64,000 nt of DNA from Salvia splendens (lineage: Eukaryota > Streptophyta > Magnoliopsida > Lamiales > Lamiaceae): NCBI RefSeq assembly GCF_004379255.2, contig NC_056052.1:8983708-9047707 (forward strand). The letters are read 5' to 3'. Every line of letters begins with the position of its first letter. The stretch's first letter is position 1. Positions 23,483 to 33,221 of this stretch are shown here, in pieces. The position numbers and the translations under genes are program-made. Under the pieces are notes generated by a model. It was not told where the DNA came from, did not search any database, and was given only the letters and a program-made list of their open reading frames with translations.

Positions 23483-23805
23483 ACGAAGTGAATCACTTCG
23501 GCGAAGCGAGTCACTTCGGCATTCTGGATAAAGGTACGGGGGAGGCTGACGTCAGGGGACGTGCCTTGCACGTGACTGCATTAAATGCGACAGTAAAATC
23601 CGGCCGTTGAATCCTGAAAAGGTGGGATTCGAAACGGTGCGACGATTTTGAAATCTTCGCCGAATCTGATAAATACCTCCTTTCTTCATCATTGAAGCAC
23701 TTTTGCGACTGCTTCTTCTGCACTCTATCTCCTTTGCGTAAAAATTTCCTTCCGCTTTCAAGAATTTCTTCAGAATTTCTTCAGATTTTGCAAAGAGTAA
23801 GAACC

Positions 23806-25659
23806 ATGTCTTCTTCTTCTTCTTCCGAGTTAGGTAGCGGTAGGAAAGGGGGCAAGGGGTCTTCTAGCCGGAAAGAGTCCGGAGAGAAGACTGTAGAATA
23901 CTTTCACAGCGTCTTGAGTAAGGACACCGTGATATCTCTACACGAAAAATATCTTCTTCCCGGGGGGAAGGCGGTGGTTCCCGACGATGATCATAGGGCT
24001 AACGACCCGCAGGAGGGTTATGCCACCGTTTACGAAGCCTGCTTAGAATGCGGGCTTCGTTTCCCTCTTCCCCCACCTTTTGTAGAGCTTCTTGATTTTT
24101 TTCAACTCCCTTTAGGTCAGGTGACTCCGAATTCTTGGAGGCACTTGTCGGCTTTTGCTGCCGAACTCCGTAGGCTAGATAAGGATCTGTCTCTGCGGGC
24201 AATCCTTAATTTTTTCCAATTTAAAAGGAAGGGATCTTGGTTTTACTTGATCCCCTTACAGCCTTTTAGGGCATTCTGCAAAACCAAGTGGCCGAAATGG
24301 CAAAACCGCTTCTTTTTTTATAATAGGACAGCGGCTCCGGGCTTCCCCTGGAGAGGGCCGAAGTCCGTGATTCCTCATCCTCGGTTAGAACCGTTGGCCG
24401 AGCTCGAGGGCGAGCTCAATAAGATTCCTATGATTAGGAAACAATACTCGGAAACTGAGCTCGTCAAGGGCGACCTCGTGTTCAATATCTCGTCTTCGGA
24501 CGAAGAAACTGAGGGTGAGGATTTCTTTTTTATGCTTTACTGCTTTAGCAGCGAAAACTAACCTTGTTTCCTTGCTTTTTGGCAGTGTACATGCTGAATA
24601 AGGCTAGCCGCAAATCTTCGGAGTCCAAGGAGCCGGAGAGGCCGAAAACCACCAGCTCGGCGTCTGATGCCGAGAGGACTCCGAAAAGGCAAAAAACCTC
24701 TTCGGATCCGAAGAAGCCGGAGTCGACTTCGGCAAAGGGGAAGGGGAAGGCCCAGAAGCCCCCGAGAGCGCCAGAGAAAGACGTGGTCTTGGCGCCTCCT
24801 TCGGAACATATCTGTGAGCCGTTTTTATGGCCCACGGACTTCGCCGAGGTGAATTCTCTTCTTGATTTTCTGACCTTGCTTTTTTCCTGTATTTTTTGTG
24901 GCCCCTTTGTTGACTTTTTTCTTTATCCATTTTCAGAGGAACGATATGCTCTCCAAGCTCGTCGCCGTCGAACTCTCCAAAGCGTCCAATGACTATGCTG
25001 AGATGCAGAGGAAGTTGGCGGCTGCTTGTCATCGGGCCGAACAGGCTGAGGCTAACTTTGAGAAGGCCAGAGCTGCTAGGATTTCGGCCCAGGATGAAGC
25101 TCAGTTTGCCAAAAACCAGCTCGTCATCCAGCGAGAGCAGACGAAACGGAGGGATGCTGCCGCCGTGGCTGCCCAGGGGGAGGCTCTCCGTGTTTACACG
25201 GAGAAACTCTTTTTGAGCAGCCAGTTCTCGGCTTTTGTCGGTAGTCTGGTAAGGCTAATTACCGATAAGGGCGAGCAGGGGGCCGACGTCGTGCTGCCTC
25301 TGTACAGCCGAGAGATAGCAGCTCGGCTTCAGAATCTGCCGCTCCTTGAGGAGCTCGCTTCATCCTCGGTCCTGCTTTCTACAGACCGAGTCCGGAGTTG
25401 TCGAGCTGATCGGGACGAGAACCTGGAGGCTATCTTTGCCTCCGTGGGACCCGTTTCACCCGCTTCGACTTACAACGGAGAGGGTGAGGCCGAGCCGCTG
25501 GAGCCGGAGGCCGAAGTCGAGCGGGCCGGGCATCCGGAGAAGGAAGCCGATCAGGAGGCGGAGGCGAGGCCGGCAGGATGCGAGGCCGAGGCTGAGGTAG
25601 CTCAGGAAAAAGGAGCTGAACCAGACCGAGGAGCCGGAGACGAAGCTGGCGGAGTATGA
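23806..25659 (+). CDS. Antisense spliced gene in gypsy 1: putative plant transposon protein
   Basis: I propose join(23806-24514, 24586-24848, 24937-25659), 564 residues; both introns have GT/AG borders and keep the frame (phases 1 and 0), which is strong evidence for a real spliced gene. ATG at 23806 follows an ACC context and opens MSSSSSSELGSGRKGG. Residues about 40-190 carry LHEKYLLPG, RFPLPPPFVELLDFF, VTPNSWRHLSAFAAELRR and ILNFFQFKRKGSWFYLIP, the pattern of the 'putative gypsy-type transposon' domain (Transposase_28-like) found in plants. A Lys/Ser/Pro-rich linker follows, then an Ala/Glu/Gln-rich coiled coil (NDYAEMQRKLAAACHRAEQA) and an acidic Glu/Ala tail. It runs opposite to gag-pol. 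The molecular role is unknown; related antisense ORFs occur in Tat-type elements. No stop or frameshift is visible. Confidence 0.75.
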
Positions 25660-25859
25660 TTTCGTCTCCCTTCTCTTAGTCTAGTTTTCTTCCTTGTAAA
25701 ATGGCCTTGAAGCCCTAGTGTAAAAAATTTTCCTTGTGAATGAAAAATTCTCTACATTTGTCTTCGTATAGCTTTTCGTACTCGCCTTTATTCCTGTTGT
25801 ATTTTACTATCTGCTCGGTATAGCTGCCGAACTAACATAGCTGCTTTGCACTCAAGGAG

Positions 25860-26612
25860 ATGGAGATACTTCACTGGAAACGGCTGTACTCTTCGGCTTT
25901 AGACGAAGCTGAGAAAAGAGCTATAGCCGATCAGACGAAGAATGACGAGCTTCTGGCTCGTTTAGTGGAGCTGGAGGCCGATAATAAGGACTTAGAGTCC
26001 GATAAGAATGATCTGGAGGCCGAGCTGAATACGACCATTGCTGAGAGGACTGCGTACGAGGATTACATCCGTGTGCGCGGGGGAATGACCATATCAGATG
26101 TTCAGAGTCGAGTTGACGAACTGTGGGAGGAATATCATGTACTCCGGAGGAACAATGCGCTGGAGAGCTCGGCTTGCCAACAAGTCGTGAAATCATTGCG
26201 GCGCTGGGCTTCTCGGTACGACATAGTTCTTTCCCGGCGTCCCTCAATTGAGAGATTCCTCAGGCATTTCCCGCCAACAGATGCTAGTACTCCAGCTCAA
26301 ACCTCTGATTCACTTGCTCAAAACCCTACTCCAAGTCAGCAACGAACTCAGGGACAACCGGAGACGTCAAGTCGAGGACGGACTGAAGTTCGCAGAGGAG
26401 TTGTGGTTATGAGTGAGCAAGATCGGCAAATGCTTCGTGAAGAGACTCTTCGCCGCCGAGGTGCTAGGACTTCCCGGGCTCAGAGAAGAGGTGGCAGGTC
26501 GATTAGAGCATCTCGTCGACCTGCTTATTCTGCGGCTGCCTGGAGCGCCCGAACTCAGCTTCACGAGGATTTTGTGAATAGATGGCTCAACTTTAGCAAC
26601 CCTGGACAGTAG
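25860..26612 (+). CDS. Antisense coiled-coil ORF in gypsy 1
   Basis: 250 codons starting MEILHWKRLYSSALDEAEKR. Residues about 10-65 are a heptad-like Glu/Leu/Asp coiled coil, the middle is structured (RVDELWEEYHVLRRNN, VVKSLRRWASRYDIVLSRR), residues 140-180 are Ser/Thr/Gln/Pro-rich, and the C-terminus is strongly basic (RREETLRRRGARTSRAQRR-like). It lies 200 bp after the end of the spliced gene on the same strand and could also be its 3' exon; I see no obvious junction. Function unrecognised. Confidence 0.6.
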   Translation: MEILHWKRLYSSALDEAEKRAIADQTKNDELLARLVELEADNKDLESDKNDLEAELNTTIAERTAYEDYIRVRGGMTISDVQSRVDELWEEYHVLRRNNALESSACQQVVKSLRRWASRYDIVLSRRPSIERFLRHFPPTDASTPAQTSDSLAQNPTPSQQRTQGQPETSSRGRTEVRRGVVVMSEQDRQMLREETLRRRGARTSRAQRRGGRSIRASRRPAYSAAAWSARTQLHEDFVNRWLNFSNPGQ

Positions 26613-26756
26613 AATAGTCCTTTGTAATAGCGTAACGCCATCTCGTAGGGTAGCGGAGTTGTGTGCCGAACAAGATTTGAAAAATGAAATTTTGTTTTCG
26701 CTTCTAACACTGTATTTACAGCTTAGCGAAAAAATTTCATCGTACTTGTCCTCGGT

Positions 26757-27258
26757 CTTATGAAGTAAACTTCTTTGACCGGACTTGGTCCTTGGTCTTA
26801 TGAAGTAAACTTCTTTGACCGGACTTGGTCCTTGGTCTGATGAAATAAACATCTTTGACCGGACTCGTCTTTGGTCTGATGAAATAAACATCTTTGACCG
26901 GACTCGTCTTTGGTCTGATGAAATAAACATCTTTGACCGGACTCGTCTTTGGTCTGATGAAATAAACATCTTTGACCGGACTCGTCTTTGGTCTGATGAA
27001 ATAAACATCTTTGACCGGACTCGTCTTTGGTCTGATGAAATAAACATCTTTGACCGGACTCGTCTTTGGTCTGATGAAATAAACATCTTTGACCGGACTC
27101 GTCTTTGGTCTGATGAAATAAACATCTTTGACCGGACTCGTCTTTGGTCTGATGAAATAAACATCTTTGACCGGACTCGTCTTTGGTCTGATGAAATAAA
27201 CATCTTTGACCGGACTCGTCTTTGGTCTGATGAAATAAACATCTCTGACCGGACTTGG
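26757..27258. repeat. 39-bp tandem array, about 13 copies
   Basis: Two 40-bp leading units (TCTTATGAAGTAAACTTC-type) then about eleven 39-bp units starting TCTGATGAAATAAACATC and ending GACTCGTCTTTGG, nearly identical to one another. Because 39 is a multiple of 3 and the unit lacks stops in one frame per strand, the array is open on both strands; those ORFs are products of the repeat, not evidence of a gene. Confidence 0.95.
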
Positions 27259-27483
27259 TTTGCGTTCTAATTTGGCGATTTTTGTCGCCGGGATCGAACT
27301 TTCCCTTGTCCTAATTCGGCGAGTTTTATCGCGTGGATCGGACTTTCCCAGTTAACCGAAGTGGTCTTATGCAGTAAACCTCTTTGACTAGACATGGTCG
27401 TCCTCGGTCTTATGAGGTAAACTTCTTTGACCGAACTTGGTCGTCCTAATTCGGCGAGGTTTATCGCGTGGATCGGACTTTCC

Positions 27484-27755
27484 CTTATTGCAGTTCGTTT
27501 CAGACGAAGTGCTTATTTCTTAAGCCGAATTGTGGTCTTGTATCTTCCTGAGAAGCTTGGACTCTCAATCGTTGGCTTATTGCAGTTCGTTTCAGACGAA
27601 CTGCTTGTTTAAGCTGAATTGTGGTCTTGTATCCTCTTTAGAAGCTTTGACTTCACAATCGTTGGCTTATTGCAGTTCGTTTCAGACGAACTGCTTGTTT
27701 AAGCTGAATTGTGGTCTTGTATCCTCTTTAGAAGCTTTGACTCACAATCGTTGGC
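27484..27755. repeat. About 90-bp tandem repeat, three copies
   Basis: Units starting TTATTGCAGTTCGTTTCAGA at about 27485, 27578 and 27667 (spacing 93 and 89 bp), each with GAATTGTGGTCTTGTATC and AGAAGC. Non-coding spacer of gypsy 1 between the antisense genes and the pol remnant. Confidence 0.85.
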
Positions 27756-27939
27756 TTGTATATGTTCTAAGAAGGGGATCAGCCTTCGAAGAACAAGATA
27801 CCTCAGTAACATTTGTAAGAGACGACACGCACAGAGACAGACAAAACACACAGACAAAACGCACAGAGACAAACAAAGACCAAGCAAACCAAAGAAAGCA
27901 CATTGACCGAACAGGACTCAAGACTGACTGGACTGTCTC

Positions 27940-28490
27940 TTACAAATGGAACTTTTTGAGGTTGGAAACGTACCATGTTCGGGGTACTTGTGCTCCTGAC
28001 ACGTGAGTCAATTTGTAAGACCCTTTGCCGAGGACTTCTGACACCCGATATGGACCTTCCCATGTGGGTTCGAGTTCGCCCAGCTTTTCTGCTCGGCTTA
28101 CTTCGTTGTTTCTCAAGACGAGATCTCCCACTTGAAATTGCAGCTTTTTCACCCTTTGGTTATAATACCGGGCTACTTGCTCCTTGTACTTAGCTGCTTT
28201 TATGCAGGCCAATTCTCTTCTTTCTTCGGCAAGATCTAGTTCGGCTCCCAGTCCGTCACCATTCACTTCTGAGGAGAAATGGAGGTCGGGGACTGAGTAT
28301 GCCGATCTCAACCGGAATCACGGCTTCAGTGCCGTACACCATCGAGTTCGGCTCTGGTGTGACTTCGGTCATTTCGCCTGCCTCTGACTCCGGTTGCTGT
28401 GATCGCTATGCTTGATGGTGCCGAGCTGATTGCTCGGCACTTTTAAGCGCAATCTGCAAACTCTTGCTCTTTTTTGATCACCTCGGATGA
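27940..28490 (-). pseudogene. Gypsy 1 protease-end / integrase-C-terminus fusion fragment
   Basis: On the minus strand it starts in the end of the protease region (GDQKRAR-like, matching 63838 onward of gypsy 2), passes the same TAG stop (28408-28406) and EMTEVTPE, then joins directly to VYGTEAVIPVEIGI and the integrase C-terminus KYKEQVARYYNQRVKK, LQFQVGDLVLRN, LEPTWEGPYRV. RT, RNase H and the integrase zinc and DDE core are deleted. The ORF from 28311 is open to 27940. Confidence 0.85.
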
Positions 28491-28493
28491 CCG

Positions 28494-29504
28494 CTATCCC
28501 TCCTTTAGTGGGGAAGGTGTTTGGCGAGGATGCCTCTGATCGCTATGATCGGGCTTCTTTTCGTCTCCTCTAGATGAGCTGTCTAAAGACCGTTTTCGAC
28601 GGTCTGCCTCATCGGCTCGGGAGAACTGGTCCGCAATGTCCCACATCTCTTGAGCTGTTTGCGGACTGCATTCCACGAGCTTTCTGTAGAGAGCTCCGGG
28701 CAGGATTCCATTTTGGAATGCCGAAATGACAAGTAGATCATTGAGATTATCTACTTGTAGGCATTCCTTATGGAATCTCGTCAGGAAGTCGCTGATCTTT
28801 TCGTCGCGACCTTGACGTATAGAAAGCAGCTGAGCCGAAGTAATCCGGGCTTCCGCTTTCTGAAAGAACCACCTTCTGGCGTTCCCGATGAGCAGCTCGG
28901 GGAACAGCTTGCACATATGGACCTCATTGAGACCCTGGTTCGCCATATTATACTGATAGCGTCCCAGGAAGTCATGAGGATCCACCAACCCGTCATAAGT
29001 CATTGACGGAGTTCGGTAGTTCTGTGGCAAGGAAGTTCGGGTGATATCGGCCGAGAACGGAGTCTTCAATGCTCCGTACATGGCGAACCCGACACCTCTT
29101 CGGTATGGAGGAGATGAAGTTCTCCTGTGATTCCGGTACCGAGGAGGAACAGGAACATGTCGGGGTTGAGGATTCTTCTTCCTGGAAGACACGGCACTAC
29201 TGCGGTAGCGACTTTCATGTCTGGATGAGGAGGGAGAATCCACCGTTTTCGTCTTCGGCTCTTGGCTCTTTTGCAGGAAGGCTAAGAACTCATCCTGCTT
29301 CTCAGCCAAGAATAGCTTGACAGCCTCATTCAAATCAGGCTGCTGGGAAGACTCGGTGTGTGGACCTTTTGAGCGGCTTGTTCCTTCATCGTGAAAACTG
29401 GAAGTAGCTGTATCCCGAGGCTGTTTTCCGGACCTGCGGGCTGGACTAGCTTCCTCATGGTTTTCACGAACGGTATTACGGGTAGTGTGTGATCTGGTAT
29501 GCAT
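28494..29504 (-). CDS. Gypsy 1 gag (internally shortened)
   Basis: 336 codons starting MHTRSHTTRNTVREN, 75 bp inside the primer-binding side of the LTR. An N-terminal Ser/Arg-rich linker is followed by the retrotransposon gag domain: YRTPSMTYDGLVDPHDFLGR, NEVHMCKLFPELLIGNARRW, LTRFHKECLQVDNLND, SAFQNGILPGALYRKL. Against the gag of gypsy 2 it lacks about 33 residues after ARRW in frame (RRWFFQKAEARI here), and the zinc knuckle and protease beyond KKPDHSDQ are deleted, the ORF ending SPLKEG. The gag has no stop or frameshift, so a shortened capsid-like protein could be made. Confidence 0.8.
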   Translation of the reverse strand: MHTRSHTTRNTVRENHEEASPARRSGKQPRDTATSSFHDEGTSRSKGPHTESSQQPDLNEAVKLFLAEKQDEFLAFLQKSQEPKTKTVDSPSSSRHESRYRSSAVSSRKKNPQPRHVPVPPRYRNHRRTSSPPYRRGVGFAMYGALKTPFSADITRTSLPQNYRTPSMTYDGLVDPHDFLGRYQYNMANQGLNEVHMCKLFPELLIGNARRWFFQKAEARITSAQLLSIRQGRDEKISDFLTRFHKECLQVDNLNDLLVISAFQNGILPGALYRKLVECSPQTAQEMWDIADQFSRADEADRRKRSLDSSSRGDEKKPDHSDQRHPRQTPSPLKEG

Positions 29505-29561
29505 TTTTTTGGGGTGGAAAAAGGGTCAAAAATTCGCTTATCACAAATTTGGTTCTTCGTT

Positions 29562-29578
29562 TCCCACAGACGGCGCCA
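29562..29578 (-). promoter_or_regulatory. Primer-binding site of gypsy 1
   Basis: Minus strand TGGCGCCGTCTGTGGG one base inside the 5' LTR, the same string as at 61725 in gypsy 2; complementary to the 3' end of a tRNA with CGCCA (tRNA-Asp-type is my guess). Confidence 0.7.
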
Positions 29579-29579
29579 G

Positions 29580-30294
29580 TGATGAATCCGCGAATTTCTG
29601 ATGTTAGTGAATGCAGGAAAATACAGATCACGACACAAAGAATTTACGTGGTTCGATTTACTGAAGTAAATCTACGTCCACGGGAAGAAAAGAGGGCAGA
29701 GTTGTATTGCTTGATCTGTTTTCTACAGCTTACAAATACAAACTTGCTATATGGTGTTTTATCTCTAGAGAGCTTAACCCTTTTCTATCTGATCTAAGTT
29801 CTATTTATACATTGAACTAAGATCGTGGCTTGCATCACCACTAATGATGGTTGTGGATGTCGTGGAGGTCCTGCATGTAGCGTAGGTCATGGCCTACGAT
29901 CGTGGCCTGAGCAGACACCACGTGGTAGTGGGTGTGTTGGAAGTTGTGGAAATCCTGTATGGGTCCACTAACTCCTTGTTCGGTCGAATACTGAGACCGA
30001 ACTGCTTTGGTTGCCGATCTGAGAGTAGAGCTTGATGCCGACCTGAGAGCAGAGCTTGATTGGTTGGCTTTTGCCGAGCTGTAGGCTGAGGCCGAACTCT
30101 TACTGAGACCGAACTGCTTTGGTTGCCGATCTGGGAGCTTGATGCCGACTTGAGAGCAGAGCTTGATTGGTTGGCTTTTACCGAGCTGTAGGCTGAGGCC
30201 GAACTCTTTGGTAATGCCGAACTCATACTCTTCCTTGGGCTTTGGGCTGATGGGCCGTTGGTGCTGTTGGGCTTGTTTAGTCCGTACCCCATCA
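29580..30294 (-). repeat. Gypsy 1 5' LTR (right copy), 715 bp
   Basis: Same length and, by eye, same sequence as 22752-23466; followed by the CTAGG TSD. Confidence 0.94.
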
Positions 30295-30390
30295 CTAGGC
30301 TTTATACATAAGATACAGTTTTGATTATTTTTTTTTGTTTGCTGAATGCTTATCTCTCATTTTGTTCTGTTTCCCTGAATGTGTTTTCAG

Positions 30391-30735
30391 CAAGCAAGAT
30401 TCCATCTCCTTGACACACAACCTTTTAGTTATACTTTTGGCATCTGATTATGAATCATTAATCAGGAGGGCCGAGATATTAGGTACTGAATATGATATTT
30501 TTCTATTTGTCGGTGTCTATGACTCACCCCTCTTTTTTGGACATCAACTTCTAATGATTTCTTGCAGATGCATTTGGAGAAAAACATGGTGCTAGTACCT
30601 CTACCGAAGGGGACGGTAATGGGTTCAGGGACCTTGTATGCCACACAATGTTCGAGAAAGGTCAGAGTAAGCGTATATGGGGAGAGCTCTACAAAGTGAT
30701 TGATTCCTCGGATATTGTTATCCATGTAGATTTTA
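30391..30735 (+). pseudogene. NUG2-like middle exons, frameshifted
   Basis: QARFHLLDTQPFSYTFG meets a TGA (30448-30450 region) and the frame continues as LASDYESLIRRAE, with the basic KTKRKRPK-type stretch of the family missing. After a short intron (GT near 30480, AG at 30566) come [30 protein letters not shown] and [15 protein letters not shown], then homology stops, so the G5/G4 part of the permuted GTPase is gone. Confidence 0.8.
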
Positions 30736-30881
30736 AAAAAGGGCAAACTGCTTATAAAGTCATAAACTTTCAAAATAGTTTGGTTTTTCCCGTGAACTTT
30801 AAATATTGCATGAAAAGTGTTATCCTTAGTGAGCACTATCTTTTTACTGATTTAATTTAATTCTTCGCCGTCTTCCTTCTA

Positions 30882-32955
30882 CAGTGTGATTTAGTTTCGG
30901 CCTGGGTAACGAAAGGATGGCTTCGGGTACTGTCTAAGGAATACCCTACTCTTGCTTTTCATGCAAGTGTGAACAAGTAATTTGGAAAGGTAGTAATTGA
31001 CTTCTCCCCTTAAAACTGCAACAAAGAACTATTGTTGTAATTTTACATTACAAGGTGGGATTGGACCCATGATTGCTTGGACATATAATGATTTGTTGGC
31101 GGTGGGGATGTCAATCGGGCAAGTCCATTTTATTTATTTGTAGTTATTCAGTTTATCAAAAATCATCATTGAAAACCCTTGCTTGACAATCTTTGGGCTA
31201 ATAGTTGGACTACTCAGTTGTGGGCTAATTGCGCTGAAATTTTACCGGGTTAGAAATTTTCAACCCTAACCCCCTATCCGGGTCGCTGACTATTTAAGTC
31301 ATCCCACTGGTTTTTCGGTTGTACTGACATCCCTAGTTAGTGGAAATCTCGAAATTGATAATGTCAGTCCCTGCGTTGTAACGCACAATTTGGGGAAAGA
31401 CCATATTTGTCTCAAGATTGATTCCCTAAGTTATCATTCATAGTTCTGTGAATAGAGTTTTCCATAAAAAGCTTTTGTGTATGTGAATTAGTTAGATCTA
31501 AATAATGTTGATGTCTCGTTCAGACTTCTTTCAAACTTTTTGGATAATGGCCTCCATATGAAATTTAATGTTTAGGATTCTTTGCTAAAAATGAAGAAAA
31601 TGGCAAGTATCTTTTGTTTATTGAATTAAGTCAATTATATTTGATGTCTGTTTCTGTTACTTTTCGTTATTGTTAGGGTTCTCTTCTGGCTGTATTAAGA
31701 CAGTTCTCCCGTTTTAAAAGCGACAAGCAAGCGATATCTGTCGGATTTGTCGGATATCCCAACGTTGGAAAGTCGTCTGTTATCAATACTTTGAGTACAA
31801 AGAATGTAAGCCACTCTTCTGTTGTTTATTTTGTCAACTCAGAAGTTGTCCTTTTAACTCTGTATGCTTGCTACATCTTTTGATCATCAGGTTTGCAAAG
31901 TTGCGCCGATTCCCGGGGAGACTAAGGTGTGGCAATACATCACACTTTCAAAGAGGATCTTTCTAATTGATTGCCCTGGAGCAGTTTATCAGAGCAATGA
32001 CTCTGAGGCAGATATAGTCTTAAAGGGTGTGGTAAGTAATATACTTTATCAGTCAAATGTTTTTAGTGTTTCTTGATGTTTTTGTATATGGTCTAGAAGA
32101 TTGTCCCATTTTTCCTTTTATATAGGGGTGGGATATGATTAGTTATAATAGAGTTCAAGTTCATTGGTGAATGATTCTATGGTTAATAAATTCAATTATC
32201 ATCAGAAGCAAAATGGGAATGACTAATGAAAATATTAAAGTTCATAATTTTTCTCCGACCTTATTCATGATACAAATATTTCAGTCTGTTCTGCATAGTT
32301 AAAGCTTCAATTAAAACCTTTAATCTGCACTCAAATTTCATTGCTATTTATTTCTGCCTTTTTTATGCAAATTTCACCCAAACAGCTATGGCTTTCTATC
32401 CATTTTGTCTGCTAGCTGACATTACAGTTTGTATGATTGTAATCAGTAGTAGAAAAGATTACTTACAAATTTTTTCTTAACCATTACAATGTATGCTATG
32501 TATACCTGCATAAAACACCTTTTGATTTACAGGGAGGATGACAAAGATTTCCTTGCTCAGCTTTGCAAGTTGACTGGTAAACCTCTCAAGGTAAAATCTC
32601 CCATGTCATAAAAGTTCAAGAAAGACGCTATGTCTTCTGCATTGTGCAAATACAAACTCATTCATGAGGCACTTTTTCTTTCGATGATTAGGGGGACGAG
32701 TCTGATTATACGACTGCTGCGAAGATGATCCTCCACGACTGGCAAAGGGGTAAAATACCGTTTTTCGTCCCACCACCTATGGAAGAGGAACAAGCATTGG
32801 ATGAAGTTGAGGTTGATGCCGTTGCTGATGATTAGGCGGCTGCTGCTAGAAAGGGAATCGATGAGGTTATTTCTTCCCAGGAAATCGATACACTTGTCGT
32901 TCAAAAGGACCTCTTCAGCGAGCAAGAGTTGACGGGAGCTACGTTGGAGTCATAG
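30882..32955 (+). pseudogene. NUG2-like GTPase core and C-terminal exons
   Basis: Exons with GT/AG borders: about 30886-30990 ([16 protein letters not shown], ending VNK then TAA), 31678-31805 ([15 protein letters not shown]1), 31892-32031 (GETKVWQYI and LIDCPG, G2/G3), 32532-32590 (EDDKDFLAQLCKLTGKPLK) and 32692-32955 ([21 protein letters not shown] near 32834; end TLES-TAG). The exon carrying the LEDASEHIG-like region is not present between the third and fourth blocks. Confidence 0.85.
31103..31335. mobile_element. hAT-like MITE in NUG2 pseudogene intron
   Basis: Left TGGGGATGTCAATCGGG and right end GTACTGACATCCCTA, both in hAT-MITE style, with a slightly diverged 8-bp TSD GTTGGCGG (31095-31102) and GTTAGTGG (31336-31343). 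233 bp. Confidence 0.6.
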
Positions 32956-33221
32956 ATGAAGAGGCTTGAAGCTTTTCTGTTTCCTTATCTTTCTCTTTTC
33001 ATAATTTCTTCTCATGTCCCTTTTTCCTCTTCCACGTCTTGGGTTATGATTTTTTCTATACATGACTTAATTTTCATGCTTAATTTCATTATGTTTCAGT
33101 TTTAGAGCATGTAACCCCAAGCTTTCATGTTAATTTTTCATGGTATATCATTTTTAAAAACCTCAAATTTTGAGAAATTTATTTTTGTTCCATGGATTTT
33201 AAAGTTAGTTTATATGTAAAG

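Larger units (their letters stand above)
22752..30294 (-). mobile_element. Recently inserted, pol-deleted Ty3/gypsy (Tat/Ogre-like) element
   Basis: The ends are two 715-bp LTRs (22752-23466 and 29580-30294) in which I see no difference. The TSD is CTAGG (22747-22751, 30295-30299). Its own genes read on the minus strand: primer-binding site TGGCGCCGTCTGTGGG just inside the right LTR, gag 29504-28494, a fragment joining the protease end to the integrase C-terminus (about 28490-27940), and a C-rich tract after 23466 that is the complement of the polypurine tract. RT, RNase H and the integrase core are absent. Between the pol remnant and the left LTR lie plus-strand (antisense) genes. The element sits in an intron of the NUG2 pseudogene. 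Extra antisense genes near the 3' LTR and the protein types fit the Tat group; the exact lineage is inference. Confidence 0.93.
20290..32955 (+). pseudogene. NUG2: Decayed nuclear/nucleolar GTPase NUG2 (NOG2)
   Basis: NUG2/Nog2 is a circularly permuted GTPase that acts in the nucleolus and nucleus in 60S ribosome maturation. The start is classic: MAKKKKRSANVSGKP then KHSLDVNR (20290). Further pieces match in order: PQKELQRFCKELRTRL (22203-22265) and YEVMLKGKKLPMSLLN (22646-22716), LASDYESLIRRAE (about 30446), [54 protein letters not shown] (G1), [12 protein letters not shown] (G2), LIDCPG (G3), and [19 protein letters not shown]. Intron borders are kept. It is dead: most of the N-terminus between exons 1 and 2 is lost, the G4 (NKCD) exon part is missing, TAA replaces a serine codon in VNKS (30977-30979), the exon between ...LKGVV and the EDDKDFL part is missing, and TAG interrupts VADD*AAAA (about 32833). 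Confidence 0.9.

Noticed and set aside
24604..25032. Minus-strand ORFs opposite the gypsy antisense gene (24545-25032)
   Set aside because: Shadow frames of the GC-rich exons; the plus strand has consistent splice sites and family motifs.
26367..27242. A 291-codon minus-strand ORF made of SKMFISSDQRRVR units, and a plus-strand SDEINIFDRTRLW repeat ORF
   Set aside because: Both are read-throughs of the 39-bp array; the unit length is a multiple of three and lacks stops, so any such array is open. No other coding sign.
26757..27258. CRISPR-like array
   Set aside because: Units are directly adjacent with no spacers, in plant nuclear DNA inside a retroelement.
20290..32955. Functional NUG2 with a long TE-filled intron
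   Set aside because: In-frame stops, missing exons and loss of the G4 motif rule out a working protein even if all elements were spliced out.
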